A stretch of 64,000 nt of DNA from Spongilla lacustris (Eukaryota; Porifera; Demospongiae; Spongillida; Spongillidae), in NCBI GenBank assembly GCA_949361645.1, contig OX442419.1, forward strand, positions 3,135,459 through 3,199,458, given 5' to 3'. The notes under the pieces were generated by a model, which worked only from the letters and a program-made list of their open reading frames with translations, made no database searches and had not been told where the DNA came from. Shown piece by piece: positions 24,013-35,689 of the stretch. Within the stretch, counting starts at the first letter, position 1, and the number at the start of each line of letters is the position of its first letter. The translations under genes and the position numbers were made by a program.

Positions 24013-25010
24013 TCACACAAGGGATTCATCTGTGCAACTAGTGAACATATCAACCAGCCTAAATTGAGACAAGCCAGGGGCATCAATAGGGTCTGTAAAA
24101 TTAACACCTAATCCATGCTTGAAAAAATTATATAGATCACGACAATCTGCCAATCGTCTGCAATATATAATAGCCCGTGAATGTAAGGATTTTTGCACTC
24201 CTAACTCCTCTAGTAGAGGACTGAATGTCTCTGATGAAATAGTATAGCACATGTTCTTCTTACAAACTGGTAGTGATATAATGAAAGGGTTATTCATCCC
24301 AATGATTCTCATTATATTGCATCGAAGGGATGTGGTCGCAGTTGCTGTTAGTACTTGGTGGAAGAATGCTGTGAATTTCTCTAATTCTTTTCGAAATGTT
24401 TCTCCTCTTGTAAATGTAAATGAAAATAATTATAATGAATGCACATGAAATGCAAGAATAGCCCAATACCTTACCATTTTTTAACAGTGTGAGCGTCATC
24501 AATCACAAAGCATCTCAGCCTTGTGGCATACACAACATCTTGAAATAGTCTTCTCCACTTTCTATTGTCAAGAAGCATTTCCGAAGTGAAGAAAACCAAC
24601 TGATAGGCCCCTTCAGTGACACTCTCAATCATAGAAGCACTGGAGGTACTTGTAATGAATCCGGTTGCCATTCCTCTCGAAGTAAAGAATGATACCTGCA
24701 TGCATGAACGATTATTTGTGTGAATGCTTACACTGTTTTTTATTTTTATTTTACATTCAAAACTTACCTGGTCTTGAATGATTGCATTAAGAGGAGTAAC
24801 AACTACAACAATTGAATGATTACTTTTGACAAAGTCCAACCTGTCAAACATCACTGGCGGGCAAGCATAACATAAGCTTTTCCCATATCCTGTTGGAAGT
24901 ACAGCAATAACATCTCGTCCAGCAGCAAGGGCTAAAACAACATCCATTTGGTGTTGCTTCAAAGAATCATAACCCAAGTTTTGAGCGGCATAATTAGCAG
25001 AATCCTTCAT
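24013..25010 (-). pseudogene. RecQ-like ATP-dependent DNA helicase, degraded
   Basis: Exon 25010-24768 starts with an ATG and shows LKQHQMDVVLALAAGRDVIA and Walker A LPTGYGKS (residues 38-45), then VVVVTPLNAIIQDQ (motif Ia). Exon 24695-24475 follows a 72-nt intron and has VFFTSEMLL and FVIDDAHTV (motif II, DDAH in place of DEAH/DEGH). The third block (about 24406-24013) gives GETFRKEL, VLTATAT (motif III) and RAIIYCRRLADC (motif IV). Keeping that frame needs the acceptor at 24407, which makes the split Trp codon TG-A, a stop. The frame then breaks after MFTSCTDESL with motifs V and VI lost. RecQ-type helicases unwind DNA 3' to 5'. This one looks transposon-borne or transposon-captured and dead. 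Confidence 0.6.
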
Positions 25011-25370
25011 GTTGCAATCGAGTCTAACAACACTCTATATTCGACGTATGGACGATCAAGCACACGTAAAATTTAAACAAAACAATTTAACATGTCTTCA
25101 GCATCCTACCGTGACTGAAGGTGGAGAAGCTATAGAGGCGTCGATCGTCCCAGGTTCAGAGCTGCTAGCGCTCGTGCTGACAGCATTCTTGACTTGTCCT
25201 CCACACGTATACTGGTCCCCAGATTAGTGTGATTGGGTGTTGATTCGATTGAAGTGAGAGCGCGGTTTTGCAGATGATGAATATCATATAAACATACAAT
25301 ATCAACAAAAACTAATCAGAACAAGTTTGGTATACGCGTGGTTCCAGACCCTACATCATGCTAGGGTCCC

Positions 25371-25780
25371 CAGACTATGCAGATGTCACATTGGGATTGT
25401 GCACCACGTATATAAAAAACAAAAGTGTCTTCCCACAACCTGTGGGTAAAACTACAAACAGGTCATAATTCATGTAGAAATGCTGTCCAAGCACCTTATT
25501 GACGCTGAGGTTATTCTGCAGTCTGAAATAACCTGCCCTTAGTTGGATACATCCGTGGTTTCATTTATCATAACAACACATATTGTGCCATTATTTTGAG
25601 AAGCTCATTCTGGATGTCATGCGATGTATATTTGTCTGTCTTTTTCTTCAGCCATTGGTCCATCTTGGCATCCCCTTGTCCTAATAGCTTGAACAATTGG
25701 ATGAAGTTACTATCGCTATCATCACCATGCCCCCTGATTGGTACCCACATAACCAAAGTCAATGAATTGCCGAATCTAAG
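25371..25780 (-). pseudogene. Composite relic: hAT (DUF4371) plus helicase Walker A, copy 1
   Basis: On the minus strand, 25762-25568 reads NFIQLFKLLGQGDAKMDQWL, KKKTDKYTSHDIQNELL, the DUF4371/hAT transposase signature (N..LLKL...D..L..WL..K..KYTS...QNE). It is followed, in another frame, by YMNYDLFVVLPTGCGKTLLF, a helicase Walker A box. The same composite recurs at 27037-27420. The array ends abruptly at 25371 next to an unrelated GGTCCCCAGACTATG. Confidence 0.55.
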
Positions 25781-26058
25781 TGAATCGATAATATTCAGTG
25801 TATTTTGCCTTTTATAATATACCTTATGCCCTTTTGAGTTAAGTATTGCTGGACTGTGTGGTTGTCTATGCTAAAATGACAGCCTAACTTTGTCAGGTTC
25901 ACATCCACCATTCATGCTTGTGGCTGCATGCTGAAGGTGTTTGCATTTGTTAACATGTGGTTGGCTGGTCATTTTGATGGCAGTAGTCTTCCACTGGAAG
26001 GCCATTTTCGTGACATCTGATAGCACGTTTGTACAAGTCTTCTATGTGTACATTAAAT

Positions 26059-26093
26059 AGCACAAGCTGCAGTGTAGAGCTGCAGCTTGTGCT
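26059..26093. repeat. 35-bp palindrome
   Basis: AGCACAAGCTGCAG and its complement flank TGTAGAG. From 25781 to 26339 I see no gene. Confidence 0.8.
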
Positions 26094-26339
26094 AATAAAC
26101 CATGCTTGTAGGATTTCGGCAGATGATCTGAGCGAGTTTCACCTTGGCATAGAAAGAGTGTAGCTTGGGTTGTATATCCTATTCATTCTATATGCATGCC
26201 ACGAGTACTCCAGCAAATACACTCACTTTCTCCATCAGAAGGCATCACAGCAAGGATGAAGTTAACAGCACGTGCACGTCACTTAGATTGAATAAGAGCC
26301 CCACTTCAAATCCTATTTAAACATCTACCCACGTGGCAA

Positions 26340-26540
26340 TCACGTGCTGTACAACCAATCACAAACGGAGGGAGCATAGCTTCTGACTGTGTTCAACCGA
26401 CAGAACCATATATCTTCTTGCTTTGGGTGAAAATTTAACTTTGCTATCTCATGAGTAGTTTCTAGAGCATCCTTGATTACCTTAGCAGCAAATGTCTGTA
26501 GCAATGTGTATAACACTGTTCTACATCTCTCCTCCATGGT
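26340..26540 (-). pseudogene. Open frame 3' of helicase relic
   Basis: About 65 codons (ERCRTVLYTLLQTFAAKVIK, later YAPSVCDWLYST then stop). It lies where a helicase C-terminal tail would be, on the same strand as the relic at 26.7-27.2 kb. I recognise no domain. Confidence 0.2.
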
Positions 26541-26699
26541 CCTTTTTGCAACACTCGTTTTTGAACCACTCGTTGTACTGCACCCTTTGAAGCGTTGTCC
26601 ACAAAGCTTGCTGATTTCCAGATTTTACCTTAACATGACGTCTTCGATAACAGCTGTTAAAACACCAGCTGTGATTTAATTGAATCCACCAAGTATACA

Positions 26700-27190
26700 C
26701 GTCCACTTTGCTGCGAGAATTCTTCCATACTGTACGGGAGTCCGTAACAATAGACGTACCTAATGGCAGCATAGTCCACTCCTTGACAAAAAGAACTCGA
26801 CGCAATCATCAGGTTGGCGGTTCCCTCCCTCCATGCAGCTAGACTGCTTACATTCTCCTCTTCGGCCTGCTGGCCGGTATATGTCAGGCAAGGAATGCCG
26901 GCCTTGACAAAATCTTGAACCACCTTACGAGGTCAAGAGAGGGAACGTACACGACAATTCTCTCGTTCTCTTCCAAATCTATCATGTTTCTCCTGCAAGT
27001 TTATAGGGCTTTCAGGGCAACAGTTGGAACAATCACTGCAGATGTCACATTGGCATTGTGCACCACTTATAGAAAAAACAAAAGTGTCTTCCCACAACCT
27101 GTGGGTAGAACTAAAAACAGGTCATAATTCATGTAGAAATGCTGTCCAAGCACCTTATTGACGCTGAGGTTATTCTGCAGTCTGAAACAA
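26700..27190 (-). pseudogene. Second RecQ-like helicase relic
   Basis: Motifs appear in order on the minus strand, across frames: LFLVLPTGCGKTLLFF (Walker A), TSAVIVPTVALKAL (Ia), ERIVVYVPSLDLV, then after a frameshift KVVQDFVKAGIPCLTYTG, IASSSFCQGVDYAAIR (motif V) and QQSGR (motif VI). Stops follow LLFFL and KAL. Motifs I and V lie only about 270 bases apart, so the segment holding motifs II to IV is deleted. It differs from the relic at 24-25 kb, so at least two helicase lineages are present. Confidence 0.6.
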
Positions 27191-27420
27191 CCTGCTCTTA
27201 GTTGGATACATCCGTGGTTTCATTTATCATAACTAGAATTCTGAATTTGACCAGCAATGCCAACAATTGTTGTGCCATTATTTTGAGAAGCTCATTCTAG
27301 ATATCACGCAATGTATATTTGTCTGCCTTTTTCTTCAGCCATTGGTCCATCTTGGCATCCCCTTGTCCTAATAGCTTCAACAATTGGATGAAGTTACTAT
27401 CGCTATCATCACCACCTTCT
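27190..27420 (-). pseudogene. hAT (DUF4371) transposase fragment, copy 2
   Basis: The minus strand reads NFIQLLKLLGQGDAKMDQWL, KKKADKYTLRDI, a stop, NELLKIMAQ, then after a frame change VMINETTDVSN and EQVV. The first DUF4371 catalytic region (DETTDxSN..Q) is thus present, with D replaced by N. It is near-identical to 25568-25762, with about 20-40 bp more around 27231-27270. Confidence 0.55.
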
Positions 27421-27524
27421 GTGACCAGTCGAGGGAGCATCTAGAGACCGCTTGCCTCCTGTACAAGTGGTCGTAAGTCACCCAGGTGTGGCTGTCGTAC
27501 TTGCAGGCCGCATTTTAAAATGCA

Positions 27525-27733
27525 TCACAAGTAGGCGAAGAGCTCTGGTGCTTTCGTAGGGTGCTTCCGGGACAGGACAGTGGCCATCCTCGCAAAGCAT
27601 TCCGCCCACACCAATATGTCCGCGATTGGGGCCCTCCGACCGTGTAGCTTCAGAAGTGTATTAGACTCTGAACCATTGGATGCCCACAATGCTTGTAGGA
27701 GGTCGGCCATCTCTACAAATTCAAGTTCTTCGA
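27525..27733 (-). pseudogene. Mobile-element ORF1/gag-like fragment
   Basis: About 65 codons: FVEMADLLQALW, KLHGRRAPIADILVWAECFA, RMATVLSRKHPTKAPELFAY. The pattern (E-LADLLP ... R..I.DI..W..AF..Y..VL....P..APDLLAY) matches, from memory, a frame found beside tyrosine recombinase or reverse transcriptase elements in marine invertebrates. No complete element is visible. Confidence 0.4.
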
Positions 27734-27871
27734 TATGGGCCACATCCTTGGCTGGGTTGAAGAGGAGATATGGGCCACATCCTTGGCTGGGTTGAAGAGC
27801 AGATATGGGCCACATCCTTGGCTGGGTTGAAGAGGAGATATGGGCCACATCCTTGGCTGGCTTGAAGAGGA
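27734..27871 (+). repeat. About 35-bp minisatellite, four copies
   Basis: Unit GATATGGGCCACATCCTTGG plus CTGGGTTGAAGAG(GA), fused to the 5' side of the gag-like fragment. Confidence 0.85.
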
Positions 27872-28004
27872 GTGTTAGTCTAAAAAAACTTCTGGGCTTC
27901 TAATCGTTATACGCCAAAAGAAGTGTAGAGAAATGGTAGAGTTTAATGGTAATGGTAGAGCTTGGGAGTAGAGAAAAATATATACTATACAGTGGTGTGC
28001 TCAA

Positions 28005-29120
28005 TTAGCCAGTTGCTGCCCCATTCAATTCTCTGACCTTCCTCAGCTGCCTGATGTACTTTTGACACTTCTGAATATCAACAGTCTTCCAGAACTGCAG
28101 AATACCCTGCACAAGCTCATCCTTTGTCCTGGGCTTCAATTCTCTACGACAGTACTCCTTTAATTCGTGCCACAGGTTCTCAATTGGATTACAGTCTGGA
28201 GACTCATCTGGTGTTTTCCACCAGATAACATAGTTATCTTGTAGGGAACTGCTGTGCCACCTTGGATGTGTGTTTAGGGTCATTGTCCTGCATAAACCTA
28301 TGACCACCTGGGCAGGTGTCCTGTATGAAAGGTAGAAGTGTTCTCCGAAGGATTTCTGTGTACAGTGGAGCTTTCATAATTCCCTCAAAAATGCAGATTT
28401 CCGTGGGCCCATGCATGCTAATCCCCCCGCCCAGACATGAACTTTGACAGGATGTTTGGCTCTAAATCGGAAAGATCAAAAATTTTATACTAAAAAAATT
28501 GAACACACACAAAACGCATACCTTGGTTTGTTCCTGGGTGGTTGCTTGTGGCAACAAAAACGGCAATGGGTTTCAATTTCAAGTTGGATGGTGCTCTTGT
28601 CTGTCCAGATAACATCGTTAAAGCCATCAACACGCAACGCCTCGCCAATGTTCGCCCTCACCCAATCCAACCACTTTACTTTGTTGAAACTGTAATGTTA
28701 ATAGAGTGAGAATGGTAATTTAGCATTACTCGGTTCATACTAACACGATGTAACACACAAGGGTTCAGCTAACAGGCCAGCTTAATCTTGCCAGGATATC
28801 CCTAGCGTTCTCCCTCACCAAGGTCAGGCTTAGTCTACATGTATACCATCATCAACCAGTGTTTCTTTGCATTTGTAGCTTGACAATGTACTTCAAGAAT
28901 TTGGTTTTCTTTAACCACTTCCGTCATTTTGGATAAACGCCCACTTCCTTGTTTCCGACTAATCAAACCCGTTGCTTCAAAACACCTTATGAACTTATGA
29001 ATTCCTTGCCTGGAAGCCAATCATCCCTTCTTCAAATAGGCGTTTTCCAATCTCTGGTGCCTTCAGACCCTTCTGATGAAAGAAAACAATCCGAAGCTTC
29101 TCGTACGTAGAAAACACCAT
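28005..29120 (-). pseudogene. Tc1/mariner transposase (DD34E type), degraded
   Basis: Reading the minus strand from an ATG at 29120: a helix-turn-helix region (KLRIVFFHQKGLKAPEIGKR, then SRQGIHKFIRCFEATGLISR and GSGRLSKM), the first catalytic Asp in DVIWTDKSTIQLE, RFCCHKQPPRNKPR, GPTEICIFEGIM, the second Asp in FMQDNDPKHTSKVAQQF, and the catalytic Glu in SPDCNPIENLWHELKEY. It ends with KVRELNGAATG. The pieces lie in different frames with stops and missing stretches. The element moved by DDE cut-and-paste but is inactive now. I did not find clean terminal inverted repeats. Confidence 0.85.
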
Positions 29121-29450
29121 TTTCTATTGCTCTGACTGACTGACGCGTCACGTGGCTAACAGCCGTGTAATATGGCTTTAAAATTGCACGGTGGTATAAA
29201 AACGGTGTTTATTGATAGGCGTTAAAATGCACGGAGCTCGTTGTCACATAAAGTGATATAGGTTATTTTAATCAGCACGGTAACGGCACGGCCGTCGAAC
29301 GGTAACGGTCAAACCATGCAACGGTAACGGCATGATAAAAAAATTTGTGACACCTCAAGGGTCAGTTTGACCTCTTCAAATTCTTGAAGTACATTGTCAA
29401 GCTACAAATGCAAAGAAACACTGGTTGATGATGGTATACATGTAGGTACA
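28835..29450. repeat. 72-bp inverted pair inside/near the Tc1 relic
   Basis: 28835-28906 (transposase N-terminal coding) reappears as its reverse complement at 29379-29450, including CCAGTGTTTCTTTGCATTTG. A fragment of the transposase has been copied in inverse orientation. Between them, 29270-29335 repeats CGGTAACGG. Confidence 0.8.
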
Positions 29451-30880
29451 AGGAATAATAAATCACCCTAATTATAGCCTGTATGTTCATGTTGTAGGTC
29501 TTGGTTGCACCTTATGCCCAGCAGCTAGCACTGGATTCTCCCAGCCTACCCTATTAAGAAGGGAGCAGGAATAAGCCACTTACCACTTCTTCATCACCCC
29601 GTTCCCATCACCACCTCTCTTCCTTAGGCACAGCTACAGCGTGGTGTAGCATAATTGTGCCACAGTGCAGGCTCCTTATGCTCCCCCCCCCTCCCCTTCA
29701 TATTGGAAAATTTATGGGTGCAACAGACCTGTGATTTGTTCAGTGTGTTAAGCTTGTAAAGAACTAACTGTACCTAAGGCTGTACTGCTAAAAACGACTG
29801 CAGCAAAGTTTGGCCACCTGGGTGCTATGTCCATCAATAGTGTGTGGATCAGTTGTGGTGCTGCCTTTAGCTGTGGTGCAGTTAGTGGAGTGTTCATGAA
29901 GCAGCATGAACATTTAACCCCACTACAATTGAACACCAGAACCTTGCACATAAGTGCCCTACATGGGAGCTGTAAAATCTCAGTTAAGACGCACTGTAGC
30001 TGCTCCAAAACTATGCTTGTGAATTGTGTAAGCTGCTGATATTCTGCTTCCAGCACAAGATGATCTCCGCAACAATGAGTGTTAACTAGTTCTGTAATTG
30101 GTAGTGTTAATAGCAAAGACAGTGTACAAATGAGCTGCAAACTCTTGGCAGGTATATGAGCTTCTTGTTTTCTTTTCCCTAACCTCCACCAAGAACGGCC
30201 ACACACTCTGACTTTTGTCATGTGGTGCTCTATCCAAAACCACACCTATTATTCATTTTAAAAACTGATGCCCAGCTTAGTGGTAAAAAAAGGTGGCTAG
30301 TTCTGAACATGTTCTCCTATTGTGTTTTCGTGCTTACCGATCCTGTTCTGTGGGTTAGTTCGGTCGTACACCAAGCTTGAAGTAGACCTGCCAAAGTTAC
30401 ATGCGCGTAAAAACGGGCTGCGCATAACTATTAGTCAAATGAATTGCTCTTGCCCGTTGAGAATTTTAGTTGACTAGACTGGTAGGGTGTGTGCGGGAGC
30501 CATTTGTTTCAACGGAATTACTTGCAGCATGTGTGGTGTATGGCTCGCTAAAAACAACATGCATAACAACAAGGTACGAACATTGCAGCTTTTTGGGCGT
30601 TAACCGTATTGTCTAATTATAAACCTCTAGTGTCCTGCTGCAAACAGCCGTGTCTTCAGTTTATATGCCTAAGGTAAGGTGTACTCTATGGAATGCCTAG
30701 TACCTGAAGGAGACACTTTAGAGTGTGCCATTTTCAAAAGTGTTCCCTACCTCATGCATCAGTTGTATCGCCCACACCTTAGTTATTACATCAGGTCCGA
30801 TGCAACCTCGTGTTTGAACATCAAAAACTTTCTATATGTAAATAAATCGTAAGCAACTACATGGAGATGAGGTTAGAGAG
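29451..30880. other. No confident gene
   Basis: Frames of 70-165 codons overlap on both strands around 29750-30245 but show no known motif and no supporting splice structure. A poly(C) run lies near 29683-29700. Confidence 0.3.
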
Positions 30881-30919
30881 GTGGAGGTGGAGCTAGAGGA
30901 ATTGGGTGTGAAGGAGATG

Positions 30920-31622
30920 GAGACCGAGGGAGAGGTGGTGATGGTGATTATGAGCCAAGGGAGAGGTGGTGATGGTGATTATGAGGGAGAGGTGGTGATG
31001 GTGATTATGAGGGAGACCAAGGGAGAGGTGGTGATGGTGATTATGAGGGAGACCGAGGGAGAGGTGGTGATGGTGATTATGAGGGAGACCGAGGGAGAGG
31101 TGGTGATGGTGATTATGAGGGAGACCGAGGGAGAGGTGGTGATGGTGATTATGAGGGAGACCGAGGGAGAGGTGGTGATGGTGATTATGAGGGAGACCGA
31201 GGGAGAGGTGGTGATGGTGATTATGAGGGAGACCGAGGGAGAGGTGGTGATGGTGATTATGAGGGAGACCGAGGGAGAGGTGGTGATGGTGATTATGAGG
31301 GAGACCGAGGGAGAGGTGGTGATGGTGATTATGAGGGAGACCGAGGGAGAGGTGGTGATGGTGATTATGAGGGAGACTGAGGGAGAGGTGGTGATGGTGA
31401 TTATGAGGGAGACCGAGGGCTCCAGAGGTGGTGATGGTGATTATGAGGGAGACCAAGGGAGAGGTGGTGATGGTGATTATGAGGGAGACCGAGGGAGAGG
31501 TGGTGATGGTGATTATGAGGGAGACCGAGGGAGAGGTGGTGATGGTGATTATGAGCCAAGGGAGAGGTGGTGATGGTGATTATGAGGGAGACTGAGGGAG
31601 AGGTGGTGATGGTGATTATGAA
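30920..31622 (+). repeat. 36-bp minisatellite (GAGGGAGACC unit)
   Basis: About 18 copies of a 36-bp unit containing GAGAGGTGGTGATGGTGATT. The period is a multiple of three, so frames stay open (GRGGDGDYEGDR on one phase), but nothing around it supports translation. Confidence 0.9.
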
Positions 31623-31789
31623 GGCCTTTGAAGATGGACATGAAGACTGAGGATGGGGAGGAGGACATACATGGATACTAATTAATGTAAAAGACTTTCA
31701 TATTTCCTTATCATTCGACCCTTGTTTCGTTGCTATTTATCCTATACACCTTTCTGACAGGGAATGTTTTTATTTCATTTTCTCTTATG

Positions 31790-32368
31790 TGTGCACTGCA
31801 TACGTGTGATGTAATGGTGTGTATATGTGCACTGCATACGTGTGATGTAATGGTGTGTATATGTGCACTGCATACGTGTGATGTAATGGTGTGTATATGT
31901 GCACTGCATACGTGTGATGTAATGGTGTGTATATGTGCACTGCATACGTGTGATGTAATGGTGTGTATATGTGCATTGCATACGTGTGATGTAATGGTGT
32001 GTATATGTGCATTGCATACGTGTGATGTAATGGTGTGTATATGTGCACTGCATACGTGTGATGTAATGGTGTGTATATGTGCATTGCATACGTGTGATGT
32101 AATGGTGTGTATATGTGCACTGCATACGTGTGATGTAATGGTGTGTATATGTGCACTGCATACGTGTGATGTAATGGTGTGTATATGTGCACTGCATACG
32201 TGTGATGTAATGGTGTGTATATGTGCACTGCATACGTGTGATGTAATGGTGTGTATATGTGCACTGCATACGTGTGATGTAATGGTGTGTATATGTGCAC
32301 TGCATACGTGTGATGTAATGGTGTGTATATGTGCACTGCATACGTGTGATGTAATGGCGTGTATGTGT
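31790..32368 (+). repeat. 36-bp minisatellite (ACGTGTGATG unit)
   Basis: About 16 copies of a 36-bp unit containing GCATACGTGTGATGTAATGG, with C/T variants in GCACTGCAT/GCATTGCAT. Unrelated in sequence to the 36-bp array 170 bases upstream, yet the same length. Confidence 0.9.
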
Positions 32369-32667
32369 GCCATGTGTGTGTAACTTGAACATACCCAATA
32401 CACATGTACGTCGTCTTTGTAAGTAGGACTTAATCTTCTTTCTGTAAAGTGCATTACTCTTAATTGCCTTTGGAGCATTCTCCTAATTTTGTATATGTGT
32501 GCACAAGTCAAATCAAATCAGATTTGTGTGCACCATTGTGTATAATTATGTACATTAATGCTTGCATTTATGCACTAGATCTTCATCATGCCTCAGTGCC
32601 TGGGGTTTTAGCAAAAAATTTGCCAGCCATAGTTCATGTTTTTCAGCTGTTCTCTGCCGGAACAGGG

Positions 32668-32822
32668 TGATGGTGTGTATGCCCCTCCCCCTCCCCACGT
32701 TATGGTGTGCATGCCCCTCCCCCTCCCCACGTTATGGTGTGTATGCCACTCCCCCTCCCCACGTGATGGTGTGTATGCCACTCCCCCTCCCCACGTGATG
32801 GTGTGTATGCCCCTCCCCCTCT
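32668..32822 (+). repeat. About 31-bp minisatellite, five copies
   Basis: Unit GATGGTGTGTATGCC(C/A)CTCC plus CCCTCCCCACGT. Confidence 0.85.
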
Positions 32823-33639
32823 GCACTTTCTCTTTTATGAAACAGACCCTACAGAAAGCAACTGATTTCAATCCTTGGTAGTGAAAATGCATGAAAGAAC
32901 ACACTGTTTCCTTGGGAATATTTGTCCCTGGATTAGTACCTTACATATGTGCACCATGTCAGTCCAATGAGTAGCCAGATGTGTGCGGTGGAAGTCTTCC
33001 TACCATTTTATTAACACTGTATGTGTGCATCCATCCCTCTTCCAGGTTGCACAAGTCTCTTTGGCAGTCTGGAGTTGCAGACTTTTTATCTACATGTTGG
33101 GCAACATTACGTGGAGGAGTGCATGTGAGAGAGCATTTTGTGATATTGGCAATTAGAGACAATCAGAATGCATGTGTGTGTTTTTATGAACATGTTAGGA
33201 TGTATGCTGTGAATTGTCCATACATGTACATGTGTCTTCATCTGTGTACGTGTATGTGTATGTGTTACTTAGATCATTTTGTGCACCTCCACACACCATA
33301 ATATGAAACTAATATGGAGCATAATTATTTATAAAATATAGTTAATTAGTCATGCAGCTGCATAGTATAAAGGTTGCATGTACGAGTGCACACATGTATG
33401 TGTGCATGTGCATTCATGTGTATACACGGCTGGTAGTATGTGAAATAGATGTGTACAGTTGCTACATGTTGTACGTACAGTTGCATGCACTGGCACGCTT
33501 GATCTGTATCTTCCATCGCCCACCTCATGTACCATGACAGCCCACCCCGGTGAGTGTACCTGTATGTACACAGCATACACACGTACTGCTAGGGTGAAGG
33601 TCCTTGGTGATGATGGGATCAAGAACCATTCGTGTGTAA

Positions 33640-33795
33640 AGGAGCACTATTGAAGGGATTACCGAAGCACTATTGAAGGATTACTGAACCACTACTGAAG
33701 GGATTACTGAAGCACTACTGAAGCGATTACTGAACAACACTACTGGAGGGATTACTGAAGCACTACTGGAGGGATTACTGAAGCACTACTGATTG
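33640..33795 (+). repeat. Degenerate 23-26 bp minisatellite
   Basis: Variants of GAAGCACTACTGAAGGGATT ACT repeat about six times. Confidence 0.8.
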
Positions 33796-34620
33796 CTTTG
33801 TGTGGTGAAACAGTACATGTGTACGTTTGTTTCAAAACACAATGACATTTGTATATCGTACACTTGTGATGCCATGGCAACAGTCACAAGTCGTGAACTA
33901 TGCATCGGATGTGAAATGTGGTTGTTGGATTGTTCATACTTTGTGTGGGCTGTGTGCTGTACATGTGTGTGTGTGTGCCTTCCTATCAGTATTGCCCAAC
34001 AGCTCTAGATTTTACATGTATGAGTATAAATATTCGATTTAGTATTATGTAGTTGTTAGGTTTGTCCATGACATATAACAGTATTGTTATTTCATATATG
34101 TTTTTGATGAGAGGAAGGGGAGGGGTCTGGAAGGAGATGGAGGGATATAACATCCCTTGTGGTTTGAGTGATCAGACAACCTTCCTAAATGAGGACATGT
34201 GGGTGTACACATGCACTCCCATGTGGGGATGTGGGCACATTAGCATTGGCCACTGATTTGTTTTGTCACCAACAGCAGATGTGGGAAGGGACATGATGTC
34301 ACATGTACCAGATTTGAATGTTGTTACCCAAAACAGCTCATGTTCAGCTCATAAACACTGTGGTGCATTGCCTTCAAATGTTTCTACATGTAAGGTAAAC
34401 TGCCAAATTAGAAGGGGTTGGCTGTTTACCTTGACAGGTATATTACCCCTTGTGCATGTACAACAACTTCCCTTCCCCCCTTCCATTAATGCAGTTTCTA
34501 CGCCCCTGGTCAAGGTTCATTCGCATGGCTGTCATAGAGCTATCAAGGTACATGCACCAGGGGGGCAATGTAAGGTCCCCCAGGGGAGCAATGTAAGGCC
34601 CCCCAGGGGAGCAATGTAAG

Positions 34621-34830
34621 CCCCCCCCCCCCCCCCCCCCCCCCCAAGTGGGTTCTGCTAATGCCTTTCTCCAGACAAATACTTGCTACTAGAACCTAAT
34701 CAATAATTAATAATTCATCATATTCACCAGACCAACATAGGACAAAGAGAGCCATACAACACAATAGCCCCCCACCACCACACACACACACACACACACA
34801 CGCATTACCCCCCCCCCCCCCCCCCCCCCA
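34621..34830. repeat. Poly(C) runs and CA repeat
   Basis: C25 at about 34621-34645, (CA)n near 34778-34801 and a second C run of about 20 at 34808-34829. Confidence 0.9.
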
Positions 34831-35689
34831 ACAGCCATCCTCCTGGTGAGTGGACCATTTCACATGACCTAGTAACAACTAGAAAACCTCTGCCCTCCCG
34901 TCACTCCAAATGATCTCTCACTCATCCTTTTTACACCCTTCTCCGCACGCCTTCAATATCACACACCTCCCCTACATGTAGATCCATTCTACCATGCCTG
35001 CGTCTGTTGTACACACAGGGCTGGAGCAGGGGGTGTGGTTTGGAAATATGGAGGGGGGGCAGTGATGTCACTATAGGGTGCTGCCTTATGTGAAGAGTTT
35101 GTTATTTGGTGGGTATGGGCGTAGGGATCACATTGAAATATTTCTCAGTGTGGTGTCTTATTTGTGATCAGTAGTTGCATGGGTTGCTTATTTGTATTCA
35201 TTTCAAATACTGGCAGTTGTCTAACAGGTAAGGTGTCCTTGGAGTATGCAGGCCTTGACTACAAAGGGAAAAGAATTTGCAGGTAAACTATCTGTGGGTA
35301 TGTACATTATTGGATGCAATCGCATGTGTTTATGTACATGTTGAGTGCAGGCATGCGTTACTTAGAAATGTTTACTTCACTGTTAATCTACGTCTGAAGT
35401 TAGTTCTATCTTTGTGTGCTTGTGTGCTTAGTGTATCAAACAATAGCCGACCTGTACTGTACTTTTGGTTTTAAAAGCCGTGTTCTGTGATTGTTCTCTT
35501 GCACGGAATGGCCTGGGAACTATATTGTTGTGTTTGGTTGTTATTCCTATACACTGTCTGGGGGTTTTAACCCCCAAATACCCTGCCTGCAGGTATTGTT
35601 AACCCCCAAATACCCTGCCTGCAGGTATTGTTAACCCCCAATATTCTACTTTGCTTCTTGATGAACAGTCTTCCAGTACAGTGTGTACG

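Larger units (their letters stand above)
33046..35282 (+). other. Group of exon-like islands, possibly 5' exons of the RasGEF gene
   Basis: Five short open segments have good acceptor and donor signals on the plus strand: 33046-33124 (LHKSLWQSGVADFLSTCW), 33481-33549, 34276-34394 (DVGRDMMSHVPDLNVVTQNS), 34495-34547 (FLRPWSRFIRMAVIELS) and 35228-35282 (KVSLEYAGLDYKGKRIC). Some neighbours are phase-compatible, and the last ends in phase 2, which fits an acceptor at 45903 (TAG before CACGTCGGG) that extends the RasGEF frame 5'. Chance is a serious alternative for each. Confidence 0.2.

Noticed and set aside
29748..30245. 165-codon minus-strand frame
   Set aside because: No motif, competing plus-strand frame, no splice support.
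30881..31573. 230-codon frame of GRGGDGDYEGD-like repeats
   Set aside because: A 36-bp minisatellite with period divisible by three; the opposite strand is open too.
31711..32511. 266-codon His/Ile/Thr repeat frame on the minus strand
   Set aside because: Minisatellite artefact with several phases open on both strands.
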